DNA from: an uncultured Bacteroidia bacterium
Lineage (GTDB): Bacteria > Bacteroidota > Bacteroidia > Bacteroidales > F082
Assembly (NCBI GenBank): GCA_902774365.1
Contig: CACYHX010000013.1
Coordinates: forward strand, 1 to 64,000
Length of the DNA: 64,000 nt
Direction of reading: 5' to 3'
Every line of letters begins with the position of its first letter. The stretch's first letter is position 1. A program made the translations under genes and the position numbers. Of this stretch, positions 46,547 through 55,485 are shown piece by piece. The notes under the pieces are model-generated. The model was not told the origin of the DNA. It saw only the letters and a program-made list of their open reading frames with translations, and made no database searches.

Positions 46547-47110
46547 TTATCCGAAAACCTCTTCCAAAAGCTTAAGATACTCTTTATACGCCTGCGTGTC
46601 CGACAACTCAGACAGGGCTTCAGCCAAGGAGCGGTAGTACCACTCCACGTCGGGTTTGCCGTTAGGGGCATGGAAGCGTTTCCACACCTCATCCCCTATC
46701 TGCCTATAATCCAAGGCGATGCCGCTCATGTTGGAAAACTTGTCGCCCAAAGCCACAACCTTACTGTCGTGTGAGGCATTAGCTAACTGCTTGAGTTGGG
46801 CTGTTTTTTTCTCGCGCCAAGTCAGGTTTTCGTCCGAGGGGGCCGTCTCATTCTGCACGAGCATGGCCACCCTGTCGCCAAACCGTTCACGAATCTCTTC
46901 GATGGTGACATCGGTGTCCTCCACCGTGTCATGCAAAATGGCGGCGGCCAACATCTCCTGGTCGTTGGTCATCGTGGCCACGATAGCCGCAGCCTCCATG
47001 GGATGTATGATATAAGGATAGCCTTTGCTACGGCGTTCGGTACCCCGATGGGCTTCGACGGCAAACCTCACTGCTTCGTCGAAGAGACTGGTTTCTAATG
47101 GATTGTTCAT
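46547..47110 (-). CDS. HD-domain hydrolase, SpoT/Mesh1-like
   Basis: A 187-residue cytoplasmic protein consisting of one HD domain: VRFAVEAHRG, YPYIIHPMEAA, AAILHDTVEDTD and the downstream FGDRVAMLVQ. These are the metal-binding motifs of (p)ppGpp hydrolases. The rest (GDKFSNMSGIALDYR) matches the SpoT-like fold after the HD core. It follows the RelA/SpoT-type synthetase gene by four bases, so synthesis and breakdown may be split over neighbouring genes. Hydrolysis of another nucleotide cannot be excluded. Confidence 0.85.
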   Translation of the reverse strand: MNNPLETSLFDEAVRFAVEAHRGTERRSKGYPYIIHPMEAAAIVATMTNDQEMLAAAILHDTVEDTDVTIEEIRERFGDRVAMLVQNETAPSDENLTWREKKTAQLKQLANASHDSKVVALGDKFSNMSGIALDYRQIGDEVWKRFHAPNGKPDVEWYYRSLAEALSELSDTQAYKEYLKLLEEVFG

Positions 47111-47114
47111 GTTT

Positions 47115-48194
47115 TTAGATCAGATTGATTTTTCGGGCTTGCTCGCAGATACGCTTGGCGCGTTGCTGATGGTAGTCGTTTTCGCCATAGAGCGCATTGA
47201 AAAAGCTTACCAAGCCAGCTTCTCCAAAGCCTTTCTTAAGGATGGCGACAATGCAAAGGTTTTGCAGTGCCACCGAATAGGTAACGATGTCCAAACCCGT
47301 GCCGGCCAACTGTAGCAGGGCCAATTGGTAGGCACTTTCGCTATAAGTTTTGCTCATCTTCACGATGTCGCCAATGGTCTTCATGTTCATGTTGAGCAGA
47401 ATTCTATAGTAGGGCATGAGGTTGTCCTCATAGACCTCGCCATGGTTGATGGCGGCAATTTTGTCAGCGAGGTTCTTGAAAGGCTTCAATGAGAGGAAGC
47501 TGCGGAACGTGTCGCCATTGAGCGGCACTTCATCGAGTTTGCCCATTGCCACCATCGACTGCACCGTACGACGATAGCCATTAATTTCCTTGCGTATGCG
47601 GCAGAACTGTTCGTCGGCGAGTTCCAACATACCGGCAAGTCGGGTCATATTGCGCTGGTATTCAATCGGGATTTCCACATTGCTCTTGTAGCCGATGTCG
47701 TGGTACATATTGGCCCACACATGCTGCAACGTGCTCCGCATCTGAAGCTCGAAACGGATCTTGTTCAACTGAGGCAATTCGGGGTCTTTGTACAAGGTCT
47801 CTGGAATGCGGCATACATAGTGAAGCGACAGGTAGCCAAAACGGTCGATTTCAAGCATCTTGCGCTTGTCGACGGAGTTGGCCCAGTCGATTTCAAACAT
47901 CTTCTCGGCCAAGGCGGAAATGATGTCGACTTCATCGCTATAGTAAGTGATGATGCGTGCGCCAAGGACATCGGTAATGTCTTCCAACGTATGGTATTTG
48001 TAGCCTTTCAGTTCCAACTTCCCAGCCAGGCTTTGCTCCGCCTTGACGCGGGCTTCAAGACCCGAAACGAGGATGTTGTTCTTGTCGAGGCAGTTGCGCA
48101 ACAAATCGAGGACCACGGCTTTCATCTTCTCATAAATGGGAAGTTTCTCGTGATACTCGCTGAGGAGCATCTCACAATGCACATCGAGTTTCAT
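47115..48194 (-). CDS. RelA/SpoT-domain nucleotidyltransferase (alarmone synthetase-like)
   Basis: A 359-residue cytoplasmic protein. The synthetase domain covers about residues 40-200: RVKAEQSLAGKLELKGYKYHTLEDITDVLGARI (split over 20-residue blocks), then YLSLHYVCRIP and FELQMRSTLQHVWANMYHDIGY, which match the (p)ppGpp synthetase pattern ExQxRTxxQHAW with Met for Val/Ile. A helical C-terminus follows, with no TGS or ACT domain. The protein resembles small alarmone synthetases but is longer. It lies in the partner-switch operon, twelve bases after the STAS gene. Confidence 0.85.
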   Translation of the reverse strand: MKLDVHCEMLLSEYHEKLPIYEKMKAVVLDLLRNCLDKNNILVSGLEARVKAEQSLAGKLELKGYKYHTLEDITDVLGARIITYYSDEVDIISALAEKMFEIDWANSVDKRKMLEIDRFGYLSLHYVCRIPETLYKDPELPQLNKIRFELQMRSTLQHVWANMYHDIGYKSNVEIPIEYQRNMTRLAGMLELADEQFCRIRKEINGYRRTVQSMVAMGKLDEVPLNGDTFRSFLSLKPFKNLADKIAAINHGEVYEDNLMPYYRILLNMNMKTIGDIVKMSKTYSESAYQLALLQLAGTGLDIVTYSVALQNLCIVAILKKGFGEAGLVSFFNALYGENDYHQQRAKRICEQARKINLI

Positions 48195-48205
48195 AATACC
48201 CAGAA

Positions 48206-48508
48206 TTAGATGATGGTAATGATGTTGGAGAATCCGGTGATGTCGAAGACCTCCTTCACGTGGGGGTTCATGTTGTGCAACACCATCTTGCCATTGCGAG
48301 CCACGACGCTTTTCTGCAAAAGGAGGAACACACGTAGACCTTGCGACGAGGTATAGGTCATGTTCGTGCAATCGATGTCAATATCCGGCTTTTCACCTTC
48401 CATCAACGGGGCGATGTCTTGTTGGAACTGGTCGGCGTTGGTGCTGTCGATGCGCCCGTCAAGCACAACAAGGGTCTTTTCGTTTTGTTGGTTTATTGTT
48501 ACCTTCAT
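48206..48508 (-). CDS. STAS-domain anti-sigma factor antagonist (RsbV/SpoIIAA type)
   Basis: A 100-residue protein. The STAS core has VVLDGRIDSTNADQF and IDIDCTNMTYTSSQGLRVFL, where the Ser in SSQGLR is the expected phosphorylation site. In partner-switch systems the dephosphorylated form binds the RsbW-like kinase or another target. A Met six codons upstream (48526) is also possible; the chosen MKVTIN is the usual family start. A palindromic repeat (48539-48563) lies between it and the kinase gene. Confidence 0.9.
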   Translation of the reverse strand: MKVTINQQNEKTLVVLDGRIDSTNADQFQQDIAPLMEGEKPDIDIDCTNMTYTSSQGLRVFLLLQKSVVARNGKMVLHNMNPHVKEVFDITGFSNIITII

Positions 48509-48538
48509 ATTATTATTGTTTTTCATTGCTTCTTAATC

Positions 48539-48563
48539 GGCTGCCGCAATGCGACAGCCCTAC
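48539..48563. repeat. GGCTG-CAGCC palindrome, copy 1
   Basis: GGCTGCCGCAATGCGACAGCC followed by CTAC. The outer stem GGCTG/CAGCC and inner stem CGC/GCG are separated by a C/A mismatch. Other copies are at 51050 and 58255. Confidence 0.8.
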
Positions 48564-48579
48564 TCCACACTCCACACTC

Positions 48580-48990
48580 CTAACTCACCACTCTTTTCTT
48601 CATAACCAGAACATTATTCCCATCCTCATACCGGTAGTCGATGCTGTCCATCATGCTCTTACAGATATAAATGCCGAGTCCGCCGACGGGACGTTCATCG
48701 GCCGAAAGCGTGATGTCGGGGTCTTCTTTCTCAAGGGGATTGAAGGGCATGCCTGCGTCACGCAATTCTATAGTGAGAATCAACGACTTGTCATCCAAAC
48801 TGGTGCCTGCCTCAAGCCAGCCAATGCCGCCTTCGTAGGCATATTGAACCACGTTTTCGACGGCTTCCTCAATGGAAAGCTCAATCTTGAAGCGCAGTTC
48901 TTCATCCTTGGGCATGTCGGGCGAGTCCATCAGGAAGGCGATAATCTCGCTGCTTCGGTCCTTTATGGGGTTGAATCTTTTTTTGGTCAT
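48580..48990 (-). CDS. RsbW/SpoIIAB-type anti-sigma kinase (HATPase)
   Basis: A 136-residue GHKL ATPase. The N box is visible as ELSIEEAVENVVQYAYEGG; the G1 box is DAGMPFNP and the G2 region VGGLGIYICKSMMD. Such kinases phosphorylate their STAS partner and otherwise sequester a target, often a sigma factor. No alternative sigma factor is encoded in this operon, so the output is unknown. Its ATG overlaps the phosphatase stop as ATGA. Confidence 0.9.
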   Translation of the reverse strand: MTKKRFNPIKDRSSEIIAFLMDSPDMPKDEELRFKIELSIEEAVENVVQYAYEGGIGWLEAGTSLDDKSLILTIELRDAGMPFNPLEKEDPDITLSADERPVGGLGIYICKSMMDSIDYRYEDGNNVLVMKKRVVS

Positions 48991-50102
48991 AATTTCAAAC
49001 TAACGATGGTCAAATCATCATTCTGAGGATTGTCTTCCACAAATGCTTGCACTGAATCATATAGACTTTCCACAATGTCTTTTTCCATTGGTGGCGTTTC
49101 GGGAGACGTCTCTACGATACCTTTTGCCCATTCCATCAGGCGCTCCTCTCCATATTGGCTCAGGTCAGCCTTTTCGGCCTCGGTCACGCCATCGGTATAG
49201 GCGACGATGCGGGTGTCTGGCTTCAGGTCGACCTGCTCCGCTTCATATTGAAAGCCCGACATCACCCCTATTGCTATATTCGCTTTGCTGCGAAGAAAAT
49301 AAGGCTCGTCGCCAGGAGGGATGATAAGAACTCGGTTGTGACCGGCATTGCAATAGTCCATGTGCCCCGTCTTCAGGTCGAGGCGGGCGACAAACAGCGT
49401 CACGAACATGCCCGTTTCGTTGGATGCACTAAAGCTGTTATTGATACGAAGCAAGGTCTCGTCCAAAGGCAGCCCCATCCCCACCACAAAACGGAGCAAT
49501 ACCCTCGTGATAGCCATCACAATGGAAGCAGCCACGCCCTTGCCCGACACATCGCCAATAGCAAAATAGAGTTGGTCGCCCTTCAAGTTGAAGTCGTACA
49601 AGTCGCCGCCTACCCTCTTGGCGGGGATAAGCATGGCATACAGGAAGGGAGGAAACTTTTTAAGGAGCATCCCCTTCTGGATTTTTCGGGCCAATTCAAC
49701 GTCCGACTGGATGCGCTCATTGGCAGCGGTAGTGGTCTTCAGTTCTTCGATATATTCAAGGAGCGAGCTTTGCATGGTTTGGAAGCTGTCGTGCAGCCGC
49801 CGCATCTCATCCTCGCTCTTGATTTCGGGCAACACGGCTTTCAGATTGCCATTGGCCATCTTGAGCACGGCTTTTGAAAGCTCGGAGACAGGGCGCGTCA
49901 TGTAATTGATGACGGCACGACAGGCAAAAAAGATGGCAGCAAGGCTGGCCAACCCAATGGCCAGCATGACAACGTGCATCACAGGGGTATCCTGCAACCA
50001 CCTAAAGGTAAAAAACACCGCTATTTGGGCAATGATGGAGATAACCGACACGATGCCGATGATCCTCCAACTCAGCCTGCCCGAAAACGTCTTGCCACTC
50101 AT
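48987..50102 (-). CDS. Membrane PP2C phosphatase with HAMP domain (RsbU/SpoIIE type)
   Basis: A 371-residue regulator. Two transmembrane helices (about 14-34 and 43-65) are followed by a HAMP-type linker (TRPVSELSKAVLKMANGNLKAV, positions about 72-93), a short coiled coil, and a PP2C domain with metal Asp motifs GGDLYDF, GDVSGKG, YTDGVTEA and NDDLTIV. It would dephosphorylate the STAS protein in response to a membrane signal; there is no large sensor domain between the helices. It is the first gene of the five-gene operon, with its own promoter box at 50124. Confidence 0.93.
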   Translation of the reverse strand: MSGKTFSGRLSWRIIGIVSVISIIAQIAVFFTFRWLQDTPVMHVVMLAIGLASLAAIFFACRAVINYMTRPVSELSKAVLKMANGNLKAVLPEIKSEDEMRRLHDSFQTMQSSLLEYIEELKTTTAANERIQSDVELARKIQKGMLLKKFPPFLYAMLIPAKRVGGDLYDFNLKGDQLYFAIGDVSGKGVAASIVMAITRVLLRFVVGMGLPLDETLLRINNSFSASNETGMFVTLFVARLDLKTGHMDYCNAGHNRVLIIPPGDEPYFLRSKANIAIGVMSGFQYEAEQVDLKPDTRIVAYTDGVTEAEKADLSQYGEERLMEWAKGIVETSPETPPMEKDIVESLYDSVQAFVEDNPQNDDLTIVSLKL

Positions 50103-50123
50103 TTTTCTTTCTCTTATATGCAG

Positions 50124-50131
50124 CAAAATTA
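50124..50131 (-). promoter_or_regulatory. -7 box TAATTTTG for the partner-switch operon
   Basis: Matches TAnnTTTG on the minus strand, 21 bases before the start at 50102. Confidence 0.55.
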
Positions 50132-50171
50132 CAAAAACTTGAATAACAAAACGATTTCCCAATCTTTTTTC

Positions 50172-50179
50172 TACTTTTG
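50172..50179 (+). promoter_or_regulatory. -7 box TACTTTTG for the phosphotransferase gene
   Basis: Matches TAnnTTTG, 23 bases before the ATG at 50203. It is divergent from the box at 50124. Confidence 0.6.
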
Positions 50180-50202
50180 TCACAGAAAAACAAACCCTAC
50201 CA

Positions 50203-51036
50203 ATGGAAGCCATCAAAATATCTCTTGACGACTATGTCCTCTCGGGTGGCGGTGCCAACGGCGAGAGCTACGACCACAAGACCGACCCGACGATAATGCT
50301 CAAGCTCTATTTTCCAGGCAAGGTTCAACAACCTTTGGACGAGATGCTACTGGCCCGTAAAGTGTACGACATGGGCATCCCCACCCCCGAGCCAGGTGAA
50401 TATGTGGTGACTGAAGACGGCCGCTATGGCATCCTCTTCCATCGCATTCCGGGCAAGGTGTCGTATTCGCGCGCCACGGGCGACCATCCCGAAAACCTAC
50501 AACAATATGCCAAAGAGTTTGCAGAGATGTGCCTGCAACTGCATGCCACCCACGTCGACACCACCCAGTTTGAGAACGTGAAAGACCGCTATCATAGGCT
50601 ATTGGCCGAAAACCCATACTTTACGGCAGACGAGAAAGACAAGCTCAGCCGATTCATCGACAGCGTTCCCGATGCCGACACCGCCATCCACGGCGACCTC
50701 CAATACTCCAATGTCGTTTTCACCGACAGCCAACGCTACTTTATCGACCTTGGTGACTTTTGTTACGGCAACCCGCTTTTCGACTTGGGTATGGTTTACC
50801 TGAGTTCTAACCTCAGTGAGGAATCCTTCATAAAAGACACCTTTCACATGGATAAGGCGACTTCGGTCAGATTCTGGCAAGCCTTTGCCCCCGCCTATTT
50901 CGGCCATGACCGTTCCCTCAAGGACATCGAAGAGGAAATCCTGCCTTTTGCCGGACTTAAGACCCTCATTATCGAACGCGACACCAATTGCCCTATGCCA
51001 CAATTTCGTGTGGCACTAAAAGGGATTTTGCAATGA
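50203..51036 (+). CDS. APH-like phosphotransferase (TIGR02172-like)
   Basis: A 277-residue cytoplasmic kinase-like protein. The APH/choline-kinase core has IHGDLQYSNVVF (catalytic Asp) and YFIDLGDF (metal Asp), with a short N-lobe starting GGGANGESY. The pattern resembles the TIGR02172 family first noted as a paralogous set in Fibrobacter. The substrate is unknown; resistance to aminoglycosides should not be assumed. It is divergent from the partner-switch operon. Confidence 0.8.
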   Translation: MEAIKISLDDYVLSGGGANGESYDHKTDPTIMLKLYFPGKVQQPLDEMLLARKVYDMGIPTPEPGEYVVTEDGRYGILFHRIPGKVSYSRATGDHPENLQQYAKEFAEMCLQLHATHVDTTQFENVKDRYHRLLAENPYFTADEKDKLSRFIDSVPDADTAIHGDLQYSNVVFTDSQRYFIDLGDFCYGNPLFDLGMVYLSSNLSEESFIKDTFHMDKATSVRFWQAFAPAYFGHDRSLKDIEEEILPFAGLKTLIIERDTNCPMPQFRVALKGILQ

Positions 51037-51049
51037 TGGAAAACAAATA

Positions 51050-51075
51050 GGGCTGCCGCAATACGACAGCCCTAC
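51050..51075. repeat. GGCTG-CAGCC palindrome, copy 2
   Basis: A second copy, reading GGGCTGCCGCAATACGACAG then CCCTAC. It lies between convergent genes (51036 and 51094) and could act as a terminator stem. Confidence 0.8.
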
Positions 51076-51093
51076 TAAAACAATCAAATAGAT

Positions 51094-52311
51094 TTATCTC
51101 AGCCTACCAGGGTACACCTTCAAGGCTTCCTCCAGGCACTTGATGGCGGCCTTGAGGTCGTCGATGCAGATGCAGTAGGTGATACGAGCCTGATGACGTC
51201 CCTTCTCGGGGTCGGCATAGAAGCCCGTGGCGGGAGCCAGCATCACGGTGGCGCCATTGTAGCTGAAATCGGTGAGCAGCCACTGGCAGAACCTGTCGCT
51301 GTCGTCAATCGGCAAGTCGATGACGGTGTAGAAGGCACCCTTAGGCATCGGGCAGAAACAGCCCGGAATCTTGTTGATGCCCTCAACGATGACATTGCGG
51401 CGGGCGATGTATTCATCATACACGGCATCAAAGTATGACTGCGGCGTGTCGACGGCTGCCTCAGCGAAGATTTGACCAAAGCTCGGTGGCGACAGACGGG
51501 CCTGGGCCAGACGCATGGCGATGGCATAGACCTCACTGTTGCGGGTAATCATGCAACCCACACGGGCACCGCATGCGCTGTAGCGCTTCGAGACGGAGTC
51601 GAACAGGATGGTGTTGCGCTCCAAGCCCTCAAGCTGCATCACGCTGAAGTGCTTATGACCGTCATAGCAGAACTCACGGTACACCTCGTCGGCGAAGAGA
51701 TAGAGGTCGTATTTCTTGACCAAACCAGCCACCTTCAACAGCTCCTCATGGGTGTAGAGATAACCCGTGGGGTTGTTGGGGTTACAAATCATGATGGCCT
51801 TGGTATGAGGCGTGATGACTTTCTCAAACTCCTCAATGGGCGGCAAGGCAAAACCAGTCTTGATATCGCTAGGGATGGTAACGATTTTGGCGTCGCAAAG
51901 CTTGGCGAAAGTGTTGTAGTTGGTGTAATAAGGCTCTGGGATGATGATTTCGTCGCCAGGATTCAGGCACACTGTGAAAGCCATCTGCAAGGCTTCGCTG
52001 CCGCCAGTGGTAACGATGATCTGGTTGGGCGTAACGTCAATACCGTGACGATGGTAATAGTTACACAAGGCACGACGATACGACGGGATACCTGCTGAAT
52101 GGCTGTATTCCAACACACCATGGCTGGCCGGAAGGTCCTTTGCGGTTTCGGCCAACGCCTTCAAAGCGCCTTTAGGGGTCTCAATGTCGGGCTGACCGAT
52201 ATTGAGATGGTACACATGGACACCACGCTCTTTGGCAGCATCGGCGAAAGGAACAAGTTTACGGATTGCCGACTGCGGCAGTTCCATACCTTTATTGGAA
52301 ATTTTTGGCAT
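51094..52311 (-). CDS. Class I PLP-dependent aminotransferase (aspartate-type)
   Basis: A 405-residue cytoplasmic enzyme of fold type I. Visible motifs are HLNIGQPDIETP, TTGGSEALQMAF, ICNPNNPTGYLY, ADEVYREF and the PLP lysine in DSVSKRYSACGARVG, with RITYC near the C-terminus. These fit aspartate or related amino-acid aminotransferases (AspC/Ia-gamma-like). The precise amino-donor is not determined. The start MPKISNKG is preferred over an ATG 14 codons upstream. Confidence 0.9.
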   Translation of the reverse strand: MPKISNKGMELPQSAIRKLVPFADAAKERGVHVYHLNIGQPDIETPKGALKALAETAKDLPASHGVLEYSHSAGIPSYRRALCNYYHRHGIDVTPNQIIVTTGGSEALQMAFTVCLNPGDEIIIPEPYYTNYNTFAKLCDAKIVTIPSDIKTGFALPPIEEFEKVITPHTKAIMICNPNNPTGYLYTHEELLKVAGLVKKYDLYLFADEVYREFCYDGHKHFSVMQLEGLERNTILFDSVSKRYSACGARVGCMITRNSEVYAIAMRLAQARLSPPSFGQIFAEAAVDTPQSYFDAVYDEYIARRNVIVEGINKIPGCFCPMPKGAFYTVIDLPIDDSDRFCQWLLTDFSYNGATVMLAPATGFYADPEKGRHQARITYCICIDDLKAAIKCLEEALKVYPGRLR

Positions 52312-52391
52312 AAGCGATTTGTTTTTGTATAAAAAGCCATCTAACGCAAACATTAGACGGCTTTTATGATAATTGTACTATTAGATGATAA

Positions 52392-52850
52392 TCATTTGTT
52401 GTTGACGGGTGAACCACCGCCGAAGTCGTCCTTCTTCTCAGGCATGGCCTCAGAGGCTTGTTCGAGCACGCGACCTTTGATGCGCAAAACAACAGTAGGA
52501 TTGTCAATGGCGTTCGAGGTCACCGTTACGGTTTTATTGATGTTGCCCACACGGTTGGTCCTATAAGTAACCTTAATCACTTCCGTTTCACCTGGAAGGA
52601 TAGGCTCTTTAGGCCATGAAGGGATGGTGCAGCCGCAACTCGACTTGGGCTTTTGCACCAGCAGAGGCTCGTTGCCCGTGTTGGTGAAGCGGAATTCACA
52701 CTCGCCATTGCCATTGTAAGGCACATCGCCGTAGTCGTGCACGATTTTCTCGAATTCGATTTGTGGTCCGTTCTGAACTTTTGCGTCTTGAGCCTTGGCA
52801 ACTCCTGCGAAAAGGAGCATAATACCAAGCAGATAAATCACTTTCTTCAT
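52392..52850 (-). CDS. DUF1573-domain exported protein
   Basis: A 152-residue protein with a signal peptide (LLFAGVAKAQ). The DUF1573 core is clear: IVHDYGDVPYNGNGECEFRF, then PKSSCGCTIPSWPKEPILPG and a terminal Ig-like strand (VVLRIKGRV). This family is abundant in Bacteroidota and probably forms ASH/MSP-like beta sandwiches on the cell surface or in the periplasm. Its role is unknown. The promoter box is at 52874. Confidence 0.9.
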   Translation of the reverse strand: MKKVIYLLGIMLLFAGVAKAQDAKVQNGPQIEFEKIVHDYGDVPYNGNGECEFRFTNTGNEPLLVQKPKSSCGCTIPSWPKEPILPGETEVIKVTYRTNRVGNINKTVTVTSNAIDNPTVVLRIKGRVLEQASEAMPEKKDDFGGGSPVNNK

Positions 52851-52873
52851 TGTTTATCGTTTTAAAATTGTTG

Positions 52874-52881
52874 CAAAATTA
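52874..52881 (-). promoter_or_regulatory. -7 box TAATTTTG for the DUF1573 gene
   Basis: Matches TAnnTTTG on the minus strand, 23 bases before the start. Confidence 0.55.
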
Positions 52882-52962
52882 GTAATTATTGTTGTTCGTT
52901 GTTCAAATATGCCAAATTTTCAAACATTTTTTCTCTTTTTCAAAAAGTGTGCCAAAAAAAAA

Positions 52963-52989
52963 TCTCCGAGAAAGCTCCCGGAGAATTTT
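52963..52989 (-). terminator. Terminator after hppA
   Basis: Stem TCTCCG / CGGAGA with T-runs when read on the minus strand, 24 bases beyond the hppA stop. Confidence 0.7.
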
Positions 52990-53012
52990 TAGTCATTCCT
53001 AAACACAAGCTA

Positions 53013-55235
53013 TTACAGCAGGTGGCAGGTAACGGTCAGACCGGCCATCACGATGCTCACCATGCTCATCAGCTTGATGAGGATGTTCAGCGAAGGACCT
53101 GACGTATCCTTGAAGGGGTCACCGACGGTGTCTCCAACGACGGTAGCCTTATGGTTGTCAGAGCCCTTGCCACCGAAGTTGCCTTCTTCGACATACTTCT
53201 TGGCATTGTCCCAGGCACCGCCCGAGTTGGCCATGAAGACAGCCAACACGAAACCAGTGGCCAGACCGCCGATCAACAGACCGAGCACGCCAGGCACGCC
53301 GAGGATGACACCCGTCAAAATCGGGACGAGGATGGCGAGGATCGAAGGCACCAGCATCTCGTGCTGGGCACCCTTCGTCGAGATAGCCACGCAGCGCTCG
53401 TAGTCAGGTTCGGCCTTGCCCTCAAGGATACCCTTGATGGTGCTGAACTGACGGCGGACTTCCTCCACCATCTTCTGAGCGGCGCGACCCACGGCATTCA
53501 TCGTCATGCCGCAGAACACGAAGGCCATCATGGCACCGATGAACACGCCGACGAGAACGACGGGGTTCATCAGGTTGACATTGTAGGCTTCCATGAAGTC
53601 GACCAAAGTGGCTTTGGCGGCTTCAACGCCGTTAGGCAGGTCTTGTCCGATACGCACCAAGGCAATCTTGATTTCCTCAACGTAGGAGGCCAACAGAGCG
53701 AGGGCGGTCAGAGCAGCTGAACCGATGGCGAAGCCCTTACCTGTGGCAGCAGTGGTGTTGCCGAGAGCATCGAGGGCGTCGGTGCGCTTACGCACTTCGG
53801 GTTCAAGGCCGCTCATTTCGGCGTTACCACCGGCATTGTCGGCGATGGGACCGTAAGCGTCGGTAGCCAGGGTGATGCCCAAAGTAGACAGCATACCCAC
53901 TGCGGCGATACCGATGCCGTAGAGGCCTCTCGACAAGTTGGCAGCCGTAAACTCAATGTTGAATCCGTTAGCGCAGAGATAAGCCAGAATGATGGCCACG
54001 CCCACGGTAACGACAGGAATAGCGGTTGAAAGCATACCCAGTCCCAAACCGGAGATAATCACCGTGGCAGGGCCGGTCTTGGAGCTCTCGGCCACCTTTT
54101 GGGTGGGTTTGTAACTCTGCGAAGTGTAATATTCAGTAGCCTTACCGATGATGACACCAGCCAGCAAGCCGACGACGACGGAAAGTGAGGTCTGCCACCA
54201 CATGTTGGCAAGGTCGCCAGTCTCTTTACCGAAGAGGAAATACATGATGCCAAAGGTCGCAACGGCGATGAGAATGGCAGCGGCGTTGGTACCACGGCTC
54301 AATGCGCCAAGGAGTTCCTTCATGCCAGCGTCTTCCTTAGTCTTCACGAGGAAGATACCGATGATGGAAAGCAGCACGCCAACAGCAGCAATCAGCATAG
54401 GAGCAAGCACGGCCTTGAACTGCAAGCCTTCAACGGCGGCAGTGGCAAATGCCGAAGCACCCAAAGCCATCGTGGCGAGGATGGAGCCAGCGTATGACTC
54501 GTAAAGGTCGGCACCCATACCAGCGACGTCACCCACGTTGTCACCGACGTTATCGGCGATGGTGGCGGGGTTGCGCGGGTCGTCCTCGGGGATGTTGTAC
54601 TCGGTCTTACCGACGAGGTCGGCACCGACGTCGGCAGCCTTGGTGTAGATACCACCACCCACACGGGCGAACAAAGCCTGCGTAGAAGCACCCATACCGA
54701 AGGTCAGCATGGTGGTGGTGATGGTGATGAGGTCGTTTTCGGCTCCGACAGCCTCAAGCAAACCAGTGCCATTCAGCACGAGGAACCACACGGAAACGTC
54801 GAGCAGGGCTAGACCCACCACGACGAGACCCATGACAGCACCCGAACGGAAAGCCACCTGAAGGCCACTGTTGAGCGACTTGCGGGCAGCGTTAGCGGTA
54901 CGTGCCGAGGCGTAGGTGGCCGTCTTCATGCCGAAGAAGCCCGCCAAGCCCGAGAAGAAACCGCCCGTGAGGAAGGCAAACCACACGATGCCGTTCTGCA
55001 ATTTGAAGTAGGCCATGATGCCGAAGATGGCGGCCAAGACAGCGAACACGATGATCACCACCTTGTACTGTTGCTTCAGGTAAGCCATGGCTCCCTTACG
55101 CACATAGGCGGCGATTTTCTTCATCAGGTCTGTTCCTTCGTCTTCTTTCATCATCTGTTTGTAGAAGATGAAAGCAAATGTCAGCGCCAGAATGGAGGCG
55201 ACCAACACGATGTAAACAATACTGTTGCTAATCAT
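53013..55235 (-). CDS. hppA: Membrane-bound pyrophosphatase, K+-dependent type
   Basis: A 740-residue inner-membrane pump coupling PPi hydrolysis to Na+ and/or H+ export, with about 16 transmembrane helices. Substrate motifs are visible: [24 protein letters not shown] split across DVGADLVGK and [20 protein letters not shown], plus [15 protein letters not shown] near the C-terminus. [10 protein letters not shown] has Ala where K+-independent enzymes have Lys (GNTTKA), pointing to the K+-dependent group. Na+ versus H+ specificity cannot be settled here. The promoter box is at 55292. Confidence 0.96.
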   Translation of the reverse strand: MISNSIVYIVLVASILALTFAFIFYKQMMKEDEGTDLMKKIAAYVRKGAMAYLKQQYKVVIIVFAVLAAIFGIMAYFKLQNGIVWFAFLTGGFFSGLAGFFGMKTATYASARTANAARKSLNSGLQVAFRSGAVMGLVVVGLALLDVSVWFLVLNGTGLLEAVGAENDLITITTTMLTFGMGASTQALFARVGGGIYTKAADVGADLVGKTEYNIPEDDPRNPATIADNVGDNVGDVAGMGADLYESYAGSILATMALGASAFATAAVEGLQFKAVLAPMLIAAVGVLLSIIGIFLVKTKEDAGMKELLGALSRGTNAAAILIAVATFGIMYFLFGKETGDLANMWWQTSLSVVVGLLAGVIIGKATEYYTSQSYKPTQKVAESSKTGPATVIISGLGLGMLSTAIPVVTVGVAIILAYLCANGFNIEFTAANLSRGLYGIGIAAVGMLSTLGITLATDAYGPIADNAGGNAEMSGLEPEVRKRTDALDALGNTTAATGKGFAIGSAALTALALLASYVEEIKIALVRIGQDLPNGVEAAKATLVDFMEAYNVNLMNPVVLVGVFIGAMMAFVFCGMTMNAVGRAAQKMVEEVRRQFSTIKGILEGKAEPDYERCVAISTKGAQHEMLVPSILAILVPILTGVILGVPGVLGLLIGGLATGFVLAVFMANSGGAWDNAKKYVEEGNFGGKGSDNHKATVVGDTVGDPFKDTSGPSLNILIKLMSMVSIVMAGLTVTCHLL

Positions 55236-55291
55236 AAGATTGATATTAAGTTAAACATTGTTTCAAACAAAAACTACATGTTTTGAGGGGA

Positions 55292-55299
55292 CAAAAATA
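55292..55299 (-). promoter_or_regulatory. -7 box TATTTTTG for hppA
   Basis: Matches TAnnTTTG on the minus strand, 56 bases before the start. The 250-base gap to 55486 otherwise holds only the divergent box at 55384 and A/T-rich sequence. Confidence 0.55.
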
Positions 55300-55383
55300 A
55301 GGACAAAATGAATTGAAATGAAATTTTTTTGCATAGAATTTTTCAGTGATGCAACTTTTTTTGTCCACTTTCCAAAAAGTCCT

Positions 55384-55391
55384 TATCTTTG
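55384..55391 (+). promoter_or_regulatory. -7 box TATCTTTG for the bifunctional-nuclease gene
   Basis: Matches TAnnTTTG, with a leader of about 95 bases before the ATG at 55486. Confidence 0.55.
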
Positions 55392-55485
55392 ACGATTGAA
55401 GGAGATAGGACTTGTTTTGAAATAGAAATTTGATAATCAGTTTTTTAACATTACAATTCCTGTTCCCTTCCTAAATCGAGCAGCT

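Noticed and set aside
50203..51036. Aminoglycoside resistance gene
   Set aside because: The fold is APH-like, but the family is broad and nothing in the sequence or context indicates drug modification.
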